Shown here in pieces: positions 1 through 7,481 of a stretch of DNA of 64,000 bases; within the stretch, counting starts at the first letter, position 1; each line of letters begins with the position of its first letter. A program made the position numbers and the translations under genes. This stretch comes from Oxalobacteraceae bacterium OTU3CINTB1. Its GTDB lineage: Bacteria; Pseudomonadota; Gammaproteobacteria; Burkholderiales; Burkholderiaceae_D. The notes below the pieces were generated by a model. It had not been told where the DNA came from and did no database searches. It saw only the letters and a list, made by a program, of their open reading frames with translations. Location: NCBI GenBank assembly GCA_024123955.1, contig CP099652.1, positions 1,736,001 through 1,800,000 on the forward strand, read 5' to 3'.

Positions 1-756
1 GTCGCCCGGCCTGGTGTCGATCTGCACGGCCAGGTTGCCGGCGGCGATCTGGCCGGCGATCTCGGCGGCGTGCTCCGGCTCGCAGCCCAGTTCGCGCACC
101 ACGCCGCGCGTGATCAGCACGGCGGCGACCAGGCTGGTCAGCAGGGCCAGCGAGCCGATGATCAGCATCACCGTGCGCGCGCGGTCATAAGCTGCGGCGG
201 CCGCCTCGGTGGCCTCCAGGTTCTGTTTCTCCTCGACGGCGATCAGCTTGCGTAGCATTTCCCACCAAGCCTTTTGCACCGGGCGGAATTCGTAGCGCAG
301 CAATTTGTACGCCTCGTCCTGTTTTTGCTCCAGCGCCAAGGCGGCGGCGCGCTGGATGAACGGAGCGGCCACCACGGCCTGCTTCCTGATCTGGTCCAGC
401 AGTTGCTTTTCCTCGGCCGAGGTTTCTTCCAGCTTGCCGAACATGTCGGACATTTTGTCTTGGGCAGCGGCGTATTTTTTCTCCTGCTCGGCGATGCGTT
501 TGATCTCGATCTGGATTTCTTTATCTTCTTTTAACAAAATCAGATTGCGCATCGCCAGCGCGCGCTCGGTGACGGTCAAATCCATGGTTTGGGCGAGGCG
601 GGTTTCGACGCCGTTGACGTTGATAATCTCGTCCATGCGGCTCTGGATCTGGCGCATGCTGACCAATCCGAGCGCTATTACTACAATGAGAAACACCGAA
701 ACGAGGCCAAATCCCATGCCCAGCCGTTTCGCAATAGTCATGTTACGCGCTTTCAT
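1..756 (-). CDS. Methyl-accepting chemotaxis protein, N-terminal part (runs off the window)
   Basis: About 252 codons are visible, and the gene continues beyond base 1. The start at 756 is an ATG with AGGAGG a few bases upstream. A first membrane segment lies at about residues 8-32. It is followed by a helical periplasmic domain with many charged and Gln residues (about 33-195), typical of the four-helix-bundle ligand domain of MCPs, and a second membrane segment at about 197-217. The last visible residues look like the start of a HAMP linker, with the motif RELGCEPE common in this family. By family knowledge it would sense a ligand in the periplasm and signal to CheA/CheW. The methylation and signalling region is outside the window, so the class is inferred from the N-terminal architecture. 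No other chemotaxis gene is visible next to it. Confidence 0.85.
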   Translation of the reverse strand, partial: MKARNMTIAKRLGMGFGLVSVFLIVVIALGLVSMRQIQSRMDEIINVNGVETRLAQTMDLTVTERALAMRNLILLKEDKEIQIEIKRIAEQEKKYAAAQDKMSDMFGKLEETSAEEKQLLDQIRKQAVVAAPFIQRAAALALEQKQDEAYKLLRYEFRPVQKAWWEMLRKLIAVEEKQNLEATEAAAAAYDRARTVMLIIGSLALLTSLVAAVLITRGVVRELGCEPEHAAEIAGQIAAGNLAVQIDTRPGD

Positions 757-1033
757 ACTTCCTCCTGAGATCCGTCATGATCCGCATATGCAAATGAGAA
801 TTCCGCATATCGGACGATTCATCTTAGGGATTGCTTTGCGTTAAAAAGTCTCCAATAATCACTTTTGGTTGAGACGCAACAATGCGCGCCGACATTGACG
901 TAGGGTAAGAGAAGGCTTAGTTATGACGCGCCCACGGGCAAGCGGGCGAGCTCGGCACTAGCGGCGCGGGCGGGCGACTTGCATGCTGCAACAAAAGAAG
1001 AATGTGGCGGGCTTTGCGGCCACTGTTGCGGTC

Positions 1034-1258
1034 TTACGACTTGTTGTCGAAGTTATCTTTAACGCGGGCCTTGCGGCGGCGTTCGTCTTCGTTATGCGCT
1101 TTTCGTTTGTCCAGGCCAAACAGGGGTTCCAGGAATTCGAACCAGACGAAGGCGAATACGCTTAACGCCACGATCCACCACCAGGAGAGCTGGGCGAACT
1201 TCCACACTTCAAAGTAGCGCAGCGCGGATAGCGCCACGACCAGCAGAATGATAGGCAT
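1034..1258 (-). CDS. Small Trp-rich membrane protein (TIGR04438-like)
   Basis: This is a 74-residue protein with two hydrophobic stretches (about residues 1-13 and 24-45). It has the aromatic run LSWWWIVAL and the conserved-looking segment GLDKRKAHNEDERRRKAR, followed by a very basic/acidic tail. This matches my memory of the small Trp-rich proteins found widely in Betaproteobacteria. Their function is unknown. The start has a purine-rich AGGAGG-type site just upstream. It stands alone between the chemotaxis receptor and the cytochrome c gene. An inner-membrane location with a cytoplasmic charged tail is inferred from the sequence only. Confidence 0.75.
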   Translation of the reverse strand: MPIILLVVALSALRYFEVWKFAQLSWWWIVALSVFAFVWFEFLEPLFGLDKRKAHNEDERRRKARVKDNFDNKS

Positions 1259-1468
1259 GTTGGTTTTCCTCCTGCCGTCATCTTACAAAGATTCTAGCTT
1301 TACTGGGAGCAATATTCTATTTCTGGGTCAACCCTTGGGCGGCTTATGCGTTAAATGCACAATGGTAAAACACGGTAGAATGATCGGCGGATCGAAAGCA
1401 CGGAATTGATAGCACGCATTGATGGAACGCGTTGATGGAACGGATGGGCACTAACACTGGAGAGCACA

Positions 1469-1789
1469 ATGAAACGCAATTTGATGATGGTAGGGATGGT
1501 AGTGGCGACGGCGTTCGCGTCGTCGGCGGCGATGGCGGATGCCGGCCTGGATCTGGCGAAGGCGAAGAACTGCATGGCGTGCCACGCGGTCGCGACCAAG
1601 CTGGTCGGCCCTGCCTATAAAGATGTGGCGGCAAAATACGCCGGCCAGAAGGACGCCGAAGGCAAGCTGGTCACCAAAGTGATCAAGGGCGGTTCGGGCA
1701 CCTGGGGCGCGATCCCGATGCCGGCCAACCCGCAGGTGAGCGAGGCGGAAGCCAAGACCCTGGTCAAATGGGTACTGGCGCAGAAGTAG
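1469..1789 (+). CDS. Class I cytochrome c (c551/c552 type)
   Basis: The protein has 106 residues. A signal peptide covers about residues 1-23 (cleavage after AMA), followed by a single CXXCH heme site, CMACH, at residues 35-39. The distal heme ligand is probably the Met in GAIPMPANP. The segment ending in KTLVKWVLAQ is the usual C-terminal helix of small c551/c552 cytochromes. It is a periplasmic electron carrier, for example to a terminal oxidase or peroxidase, but the partner cannot be told from the sequence. The ribosome site is GGAGAG upstream of ATG 1469. It ends in a shared bidirectional terminator with livJ. Confidence 0.92.
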   Translation: MKRNLMMVGMVVATAFASSAAMADAGLDLAKAKNCMACHAVATKLVGPAYKDVAAKYAGQKDAEGKLVTKVIKGGSGTWGAIPMPANPQVSEAEAKTLVKWVLAQK

Positions 1790-1812
1790 TCCACTTCTGG
1801 CCGGCCAAAAAA

Positions 1813-1834
1813 AAACGCACCTACGGGTGCGTTT
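1813..1834. terminator. Bidirectional intrinsic terminator
   Basis: A nine-base-pair stem (AAACGCACC / GGTGCGTTT) closes a TACG loop. It has an A-rich flank on the left and a T-rich flank on the right. It lies between the convergent cytochrome c and livJ genes and can serve both. Confidence 0.85.
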
Positions 1835-1841
1835 CTCATTT

Positions 1842-2984
1842 TTATTTGACAACTTCGACTTTGGTTTTCTTGCCGTCGGTGTAGGTGTACAAGGTCAGCG
1901 CGCCGTCCTTGATGTCGCCTTTCGGGTCGAACGAGATCAGGCCGGTCACACCCTGGTACTTGATCTTGTGCAGGAACGGCAGGTACTTGGCCGGCTGCGA
2001 CGATTTGGCGTCGGCCATCGCGGTGGCCATCGTCATGATGGCGTCGTACACGTACGGCGCGTAGATCTGCACGTCGGCGTTGTATTTCTTCTTGTAGCGG
2101 GCGACGAAGTCGTCCATGTTCTTTTGCTGCTCCGGCGACACACCGCCCGCTTCGGCGCAGATCACGGTGCCGTTGGTGGCGGCGTCGCCGGCCAGCTTGG
2201 CGAACGGCTCGGTGCAGATGCCGTCGCCGCCCATGTATTTGGCCTTGATGCCCAGCGCCTTCATCTGGCGCAGCAGCGGGCCGCCGACCGAGTCCATGCC
2301 GCCGAAGAACACCAGGTCCGGGTTCTTGCCCTTGATGGTGGTCAGGATGGCGTTGAAGTCGGTGGCCTTGTCGTTGGTGAATTCCTTGCCGACGATTTGC
2401 ACGCCCGGCAGCGCTTTCTTGGCGCCCTTGATGAATTCGTCGGCGACGCCCTGGCCGTAGGCGGTGCGGTCGTCGATGACGGCGATCTTCTTGGCGCCCA
2501 TCTTGCCGACAGCGTAGGCACCCAGCGTGCTGCCCAGCTTGGCGTCGTTGGCGACCACGCGGAACGTCGAGTTGAAGCCTTGCTGCGTGTATTTGGTTTG
2601 CGTGGTGGCGGGGGAAATCTGTGGAATGCCGGCGTCGTAGTAAATCTTCGAGGCCGGGATGCTGGTGCCCGAGTTCAAGTGGCCGATCACGCCGTTGACC
2701 TTGGCGTCAACCAGCTTCTGCGCGACCGCCGTGCCTTGTTTCGGATCGCTGGCGTCGTCTTCCAGTTGCAGAACGAATTTGACCGGCTTGCCGTCGATCT
2801 TGAAGCCTTTGGCGTTCAATTCCTCGACTGCCATCTTGGCGCCGTTTTCATTGTCCTTGCCGAGGTGAGCCGACGGACCCGAGACCGGGCCGACGTGGCC
2901 GATCTTGATCACTTCTTGCGCACCGGCGCTGCCGGCGAAAGCCAGGGCGATGGCGAGTGGAATGAATTTAGATTTGAACAGCAT
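1842..2984 (-). CDS. livJ: Branched-chain amino acid ABC transporter, periplasmic binding protein
   Basis: The protein has 380 residues and a signal peptide (about 1-22, cleavage after AGA). A type I periplasmic binding fold begins EVIKIGHVGPVSGPSAHLG, as in LivJ/LivK and related Leu/Ile/Val-binding proteins. I chose the ATG at 2984 over the one two codons upstream because GGAGA then sits six bases before the start. It delivers branched-chain or similar amino acids to a LivHMGF permease. No permease gene is adjacent, but a livHMGF set without a binding protein lies at 55.2-58.8 kb in this window. The two may work together, which is an inference. Substrate specificity is not provable from the sequence. 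Confidence 0.9.
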   Translation of the reverse strand: MLFKSKFIPLAIALAFAGSAGAQEVIKIGHVGPVSGPSAHLGKDNENGAKMAVEELNAKGFKIDGKPVKFVLQLEDDASDPKQGTAVAQKLVDAKVNGVIGHLNSGTSIPASKIYYDAGIPQISPATTQTKYTQQGFNSTFRVVANDAKLGSTLGAYAVGKMGAKKIAVIDDRTAYGQGVADEFIKGAKKALPGVQIVGKEFTNDKATDFNAILTTIKGKNPDLVFFGGMDSVGGPLLRQMKALGIKAKYMGGDGICTEPFAKLAGDAATNGTVICAEAGGVSPEQQKNMDDFVARYKKKYNADVQIYAPYVYDAIMTMATAMADAKSSQPAKYLPFLHKIKYQGVTGLISFDPKGDIKDGALTLYTYTDGKKTKVEVVK

Positions 2985-3131
2985 ATACATTCTCCAATGG
3001 TTGAATAGTCGACGGCTGTCTTGTGAACGCCGCAGTTTTTTCTGCAAGGCCAAAAGGTACAACAAATAATTGCCCGCGCAAAGGAGGAAACGCGAAAGAA
3101 CCGCGAAAGTTTTGCGCTTTTCTGATGCAGA

Positions 3132-3181
3132 TCCAGAATTGGTACGGCGATCTATGATGCATTACCAAAATTGGTGCGGCG
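3132..3181. promoter_or_regulatory. Tandem direct repeat upstream of livJ
   Basis: Two copies of a 17-base motif (CCAGAATTGGTACGGCG and CCAAAATTGGTGCGGCG) start at 3133 and 3164, 31 bp apart, about three helical turns. They lie 150-200 bp upstream of the livJ start. Each core has a partial dyad (CCA...TGG). They look like regulator binding sites. The regulator is unknown. Confidence 0.4.
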
Positions 3182-3241
3182 GTGCGCGCAAACGGGGCGA
3201 TCCGCGCACCGTCCGGGCGCGGATCGGGAGGAGGGGGAGGA

Positions 3242-3652
3242 TTATTTCTTTTGCGCTTGCAGGTGCGTCAGCTCCTGCGATACGGCGCGGGCGACGATTT
3301 TCTCGATGGTGTCGTGCAGGCCGATGCGGATCTCGTTGGTCAGGCCGTGCAGCGCGTGCGTGAGCACCTCGGCCATGCTGTCCTTGATGCGCTGCTCAAG
3401 CACGAAGTCGACGCGCGATTGCAGCTTGCCCATGATGCGCTCGGACAGGCGGTGTTCCAGCATCGCCCATTCGGCGTCGCTCCAGCCGTCGACGGCGTCC
3501 GCTTCGAGCTGGGCGGCCATTTCGGCGCGGGTGGAGGTGGTCAGCGGCGCGTTGGCCGTTTCGCCGGGCAGCAGGTCCCCGCCCAGCGGCTCGGCTTTGA
3601 GGACTTCCGTCAAGACAGGGATACTGGCGTCAAACGATTGGGCTTGGCTCAT
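3242..3652 (-). CDS. Conserved hypothetical protein, DUF2486-like
   Basis: This is a 136-residue soluble protein. It begins MSQAQSFDASIPVLTEVL, followed by an acidic low-complexity stretch and then a helical C-terminal half (about residues 55-130) rich in Glu, Arg, His and Leu. The opening and the position behind holC match what I recall of the DUF2486 family of Burkholderiales. No catalytic motif is visible and the function is unknown. Its ATG overlaps the holC stop codon (ATGA), so the two are translationally coupled. Confidence 0.7.
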   Translation of the reverse strand: MSQAQSFDASIPVLTEVLKAEPLGGDLLPGETANAPLTTSTRAEMAAQLEADAVDGWSDAEWAMLEHRLSERIMGKLQSRVDFVLEQRIKDSMAEVLTHALHGLTNEIRIGLHDTIEKIVARAVSQELTHLQAQKK

Positions 3653-4074
3653 GATTTTCCTGTGACAAAGTGGGTAAGTGGATAGTCTTGCTGCTTGTAG
3701 GCGACATAGCGCTTGCGGCCGGCAGCCGCATCATCCTCGTCGGAGGAAATCACTTCGATCATGCGCTCGAACTCGGCAACCCTGGCCGAGGAGCGGCGCG
3801 ACAAATTCACTAATAATTCGGTGTGTGGTAATTCCGCCTCATCGTTGTCGGTGAGCACGATCGGCGTATGCGGCGCGAGCGGATCGCCGGCCAGCACGTG
3901 CGGCAGGAAGTCGGTCGCCGAAAATGTCCACATCGCCGCGTTAAGTGCAGCCAGTTGTGCCTCATCTTCCGCCATCAGCACCACGCGATGGTTGGCCGCC
4001 CAGGCCTTGCGCACCAGGCGGCAGGCGTAGGCGATCTTGTCCGGCACGTTGGTGTGGAAATCGATGCGTGTCAT
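3649..4074 (-). CDS. holC: DNA polymerase III subunit chi
   Basis: The protein has 141 residues and starts MTRIDFHTNVPDKIAYACRL, with the typical HolC Rossmann-like segments (KAWAANHRVVLMAEDE, then an LW-type helix, FLPHVLAGDP, PIVLTD). Chi binds SSB and, through psi, the clamp loader, linking the polymerase to SSB-coated DNA. The frame is open further upstream, but the ATG at 4074 gives the family-standard N-terminus. In many relatives pepA precedes holC. Here oligopeptidase A lies upstream instead, separated by a terminator hairpin. Confidence 0.92.
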   Translation of the reverse strand: MTRIDFHTNVPDKIAYACRLVRKAWAANHRVVLMAEDEAQLAALNAAMWTFSATDFLPHVLAGDPLAPHTPIVLTDNDEAELPHTELLVNLSRRSSARVAEFERMIEVISSDEDDAAAGRKRYVAYKQQDYPLTHFVTGKS

Positions 4075-4197
4075 AGCTGTTGTTCTGTTCTGTAGAGGGG
4101 AATGGCGCGCGGCGCGGGCCGCGTGATTCCAGTTTATGCGAAAACCGTTTTTGGCGCTGGCATCGATGTTGCTATCGACGCCGCCGAAAATGAAAAT

Positions 4198-4229
4198 GCC
4201 GCGCGACATCGGCATCCGATGCGCGCGGC
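4198..4229 (-). terminator. Strong hairpin downstream of prlC
   Basis: A stem of about 14 bp with one bulged base and a CAT loop (GCCGCGCG/CGCGCGGC outer, CATCGG/CCGATG inner) follows the prlC stop codon on the minus strand. It is succeeded there by the T-rich ATTTTCATTTTC. This is a good intrinsic terminator for the folD-prlC unit. Confidence 0.7.
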
Positions 4230-4254
4230 GGTATATCTTTTAGACGACGTTTAT

Positions 4255-6333
4255 TCAGGCAGCCATACCGCTGTGACGCAACAGCGCGTCGATGCTCGGC
4301 TCGCGGCCGCGGAAGGCGGTGAACGATTCGAGCGCCGGACGCGAACCGCCGACCGAAAGTATCTCTTGCAGATAGCGCTTGCCGGTTTCCGTGGTGGCCG
4401 ACGGGCCCAGCGCCTTGGCTTCCTCGAAGGCCGCGTAGGCGTCGGCGGACAGCACCTCGGCCCACTTGTAGCTGTAGTAGCCGGCCGCGTAACCGCCTGC
4501 GAAAATGTGGCCGAAGGAATTCTGGAAGCGGTTGAACGCCGGCGGAATGATCAGCGCGAACTTGGCGCGCACTTGGTCGATCAGTTGCTGCACAGTCTTG
4601 CCGGTACTGGCGTCGTAATCGTAGTGCAAGTGCATGTCCAGCAGCGAAAACTCGACCTGGCGCAGGGTCTGCAAACCGGACTGGAAGTTCTTGGCCGCCA
4701 GCATCTTGTCATACAGCGCGCGCGGCAAAGGTTCGCCGGTGACGGCGTGGGCCGTCATGTGCTCCAGCACTTCCCATTCCCAGCAGAAGTTTTCCATGAA
4801 CTGCGACGGCAGTTCCACCGCGTCCCATTCGACGCCGGAGATGCCCGACACGCCCAGTTCGTCCACCGCCGTCAGCATGTGGTGCAGGCCGTGGCCGAAC
4901 TCGTGGAACAGCGTGATGACTTCATCGTGCGTGAACAGCGACGGCTGTACCTTGCCGTCGACCACGGCCGGTTCGGTGAAGTTGCAGGTCAGGTAGGCGA
5001 TCGGCGTTTGCACCTTGTGCTGGTCGGCGCGGCGGCCACGGGCGTCGTCCATCCAGGCGCCGCCGCTCTTGCCGGCGCGCGCGTACAGGTCCAGGTAGAA
5101 CTGGCCGATCAGCTTGCCGGCGCGTTCGATGCGGAAGAAGCGCACGTCTTTGTGCCAAACCGGCGCGTCGTCCGGCTTGATTTCGACCGTGAACAGGTTC
5201 TGGATCAGACGGAACAGGCCGTCAACCACCTTATGTTCAGGGAAGTATTGTTTCACTTCCTGGGCGGAAAACGCGTAGCGCTGCTCCTGCAATTTCTCGG
5301 ACGCGTAAGGAATATCCCAGGCCTTCAATTCGTCGATGCCCAGCTCAGCCTTGGCGAACTGGCGCAGTTCTTCCAGATCCTTCTCGGCGAACGGACGCGC
5401 GCGCTTGGCCAGGTCTTCGAGGAAGTTGACGACCTCTTCAGGCGACTTGGCCATCTTCGGCACCAGCGACACTTCGGCGAAATTCTTGTAGCCGAGCAGC
5501 TTGGCTTCCTCGTCGCGCAGCTTGAGCAGGGTGACGATGTTTTGCGTGTTGTCCCACTCATCCTTTTTGCTGAAGACCTCGCCTTGCTCGGAAGCCTTGG
5601 TGGCGTTGGCGCGGTAGACGGTCTCGCGCAGTTCGCGCTTGTGGGCGAATTGCAGGATCGGGTAGTAGGACGGGAAGTGCAGCGAGAACTGGAAGCCTTG
5701 CTTGCCATCCTTTTCGGCGGCGGCGCGCGCGGCGGCCTTGACGTCGTCCGGCAGGCCGGCCAGGTCGGCCTCGTCGGTCACCAGCAGCTTGTAATCGTTG
5801 GTGGCGTCGAGCACGTTTTCGGAAAAGCGGGTCGACACCGACGCGTGCTCTTCCTGGATGGCGGCGAAGCGTTCCTTCTTATCGGCCGGCAGTTCGGCGC
5901 CGCCCATGCGGAAGTCGCGGATGGCGTTGTCGACGATGCGCTTGCGCGCCGGCGACAAAGTGGCGAACTCGGGCGAGGCGCGCAGCGCCTTGTATTTGTC
6001 GAACAGCGCCTCGTTCTGCGCCAGCGCGGTCCAGAACTCGGTGACCTTGGGCTGGTTCTCGTTGAATGTCGCGCGCAGCTCGGGCGTGTCGACGACGTTG
6101 TTCAGATGGCTGACGATGCCCCAGGCGCGCCCCAGCAGCTCGGTGGCGTTCTCCAGCGGCGTGACGAAGTTCTCCCACGTCACTTGTTCCGATGGCGTTT
6201 GCAACTGCTCGACGACGGCGCGGCTCTTGGCCAGCAGGTCGTCGATGGCCGGGGTGACATGCTCGGGCTTGATCGCGTCGAAACGCGCCAGGCCGGAAAA
6301 ATCGAGAAGGGGGTTCTGTGCGTCTGTGGTCAT
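4255..6333 (-). CDS. prlC: Oligopeptidase A (M3 family zinc metallopeptidase)
   Basis: The protein has 692 residues, the usual length for OpdA/PrlC, with no signal peptide, so it is cytoplasmic. The zinc motif HEFGHGLHH lies at about residues 475-483, followed by the downstream Glu-containing region (GVEWDAVELPSQFMEN). The N-terminal helical part and the C-terminal SYKWAEVLSADAYAAFEE block are typical of the family. It degrades peptides, including signal peptides and proteasome-type products. I chose ATG 6333 with GGAAG upstream over a TTG four codons earlier. It lies 34 bp behind folD on the same strand and is probably cotranscribed with it. Confidence 0.95.
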   Translation of the reverse strand: MTTDAQNPLLDFSGLARFDAIKPEHVTPAIDDLLAKSRAVVEQLQTPSEQVTWENFVTPLENATELLGRAWGIVSHLNNVVDTPELRATFNENQPKVTEFWTALAQNEALFDKYKALRASPEFATLSPARKRIVDNAIRDFRMGGAELPADKKERFAAIQEEHASVSTRFSENVLDATNDYKLLVTDEADLAGLPDDVKAAARAAAEKDGKQGFQFSLHFPSYYPILQFAHKRELRETVYRANATKASEQGEVFSKKDEWDNTQNIVTLLKLRDEEAKLLGYKNFAEVSLVPKMAKSPEEVVNFLEDLAKRARPFAEKDLEELRQFAKAELGIDELKAWDIPYASEKLQEQRYAFSAQEVKQYFPEHKVVDGLFRLIQNLFTVEIKPDDAPVWHKDVRFFRIERAGKLIGQFYLDLYARAGKSGGAWMDDARGRRADQHKVQTPIAYLTCNFTEPAVVDGKVQPSLFTHDEVITLFHEFGHGLHHMLTAVDELGVSGISGVEWDAVELPSQFMENFCWEWEVLEHMTAHAVTGEPLPRALYDKMLAAKNFQSGLQTLRQVEFSLLDMHLHYDYDASTGKTVQQLIDQVRAKFALIIPPAFNRFQNSFGHIFAGGYAAGYYSYKWAEVLSADAYAAFEEAKALGPSATTETGKRYLQEILSVGGSRPALESFTAFRGREPSIDALLRHSGMAA

Positions 6334-6367
6334 GTCAGCTTCCAAAAAGTTGTATTTACGTGCGCGG

Positions 6368-7213
6368 TTAGCTGCGTTCCGCCGCCTCTACGGTATTCAT
6401 CAACAGCATCGTGATCGTCATCGGACCGACGCCGCCCGGCACCGGCGTGATGTGCGACGCCACTTCCTTAACACCGGCAAAATCCACGTCGCCGCACAGC
6501 TTGCCGGCGTCGTCGCGGTTCATGCCGACGTCGATGACGATGGCGCCCGGCTTGACCATGTCGGCCGTCAGCGTGTTGCGGCGGCCGACGGCGGCGACCA
6601 CGACATCGGCCTGGCGGGTGTACAGGCCCAGATCCGGCGTCGCACTATGGCAGATGGTGACGGTGGCGTTGGCTTGCAAGAGCAGCAGGGCCATCGGTTT
6701 GCCGACGGTGTTGCTGCGGCCGATGACGACCGCATGCTTGCCGCGCAGGTCGACGCCGGTGCTTTCGATCAGTTTCATGCAGCCGTACGGGGTGCAAGGG
6801 CGGAAGCCTTCCAGGCCCGTCATCAGTTCGCCGGCGCTGAGCACCGAGTAGCCGTCGACGTCCTTGGTGGTCGAGATCGCTTCGATGACCTTGTGCGGGT
6901 TGATATGTTTAGGCAGCGGCATTTGCACCAGGATGCCGTGGATGGCCGGATCGGCGTTCAGGGCGGCGATGCGCTCGAGCAGGGCGGCCTCGGTCAGGTC
7001 GGCCGGGTATTGCTCCTTCAACGAGTAAAAACCGGCGTCCTCGCAACCCTTGACCTTGTTGCGCACGTACACGTGACTGGCAGGGTCGTCGCCGACCAGG
7101 ATCACGGCCAGGCCAGGCTTTTTGCCTTTGGCGGTGAGGGCGGCAGCACGTGCAGCAATTTCCGCGCGCAGTTTTTGGGAGAGGGCGATTCCGTCGATCA
7201 GTTGAGCAGGCAT
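6368..7213 (-). CDS. folD: Bifunctional methylenetetrahydrofolate dehydrogenase / methenyl-THF cyclohydrolase
   Basis: The protein has 281 residues and is cytoplasmic. It interconverts 5,10-methylene-THF and 10-formyl-THF with NADP. It shows the FolD signatures: YVRNK with the catalytic Tyr/Lys pair, PCTPYGC, the nucleotide-binding [14 protein letters not shown], and [10 protein letters not shown] near the C-terminus. Length and order of motifs are complete. It is the first gene of a folD-prlC unit and is divergent from the pyruvate dehydrogenase operon across about 270 bp. The site upstream of ATG 7213 is not a strong Shine-Dalgarno. Confidence 0.97.
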   Translation of the reverse strand: MPAQLIDGIALSQKLRAEIAARAAALTAKGKKPGLAVILVGDDPASHVYVRNKVKGCEDAGFYSLKEQYPADLTEAALLERIAALNADPAIHGILVQMPLPKHINPHKVIEAISTTKDVDGYSVLSAGELMTGLEGFRPCTPYGCMKLIESTGVDLRGKHAVVIGRSNTVGKPMALLLLQANATVTICHSATPDLGLYTRQADVVVAAVGRRNTLTADMVKPGAIVIDVGMNRDDAGKLCGDVDFAGVKEVASHITPVPGGVGPMTITMLLMNTVEAAERS

Positions 7214-7328
7214 GATTTAACCAGGTGGGAGGGGAAAGCAGGATTATAAATCGCCGGGGCGCGCCGCGCCGCGTTTCCAAGCAGTTTGACATGCTGCGGC
7301 GCACAAGATTTACATAGGGAAATTTCAC

Positions 7329-7380
7329 GATACGAAATGTCGTATCATAGTTTGAAAAAGCAAAAAATCACTGTTAGAAT
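7329..7380 (+). promoter_or_regulatory. aceE promoter with palindromic operator
   Basis: A perfect 7-bp dyad (GATACGA-AATG-TCGTATC, 7329-7346) lies just upstream of a good sigma70-type promoter. The promoter is TTGAAA at 7352-7357, a 17-bp spacer and TAGAAT at 7375-7380. Transcription would start near 7387, giving a leader of about 95 bases before aceE. The dyad is placed for a regulator that touches the -35 region. Which regulator is unknown. Confidence 0.7.
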
Positions 7381-7481
7381 CCCCACACGTCATTAAAGTA
7401 ATAGTAAATAATTCATTAAAGACAGCGTTCCATTGGCCCAGAACGGACTAAAACGGGCACTTAACTCAGGAGACTTAATAC

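Noticed and set aside
4102..6414. A 770-codon plus-strand frame opposite prlC
   Set aside because: The minus-strand M3 peptidase with its HEFGH motif is certain. The plus-strand product has no recognisable feature.
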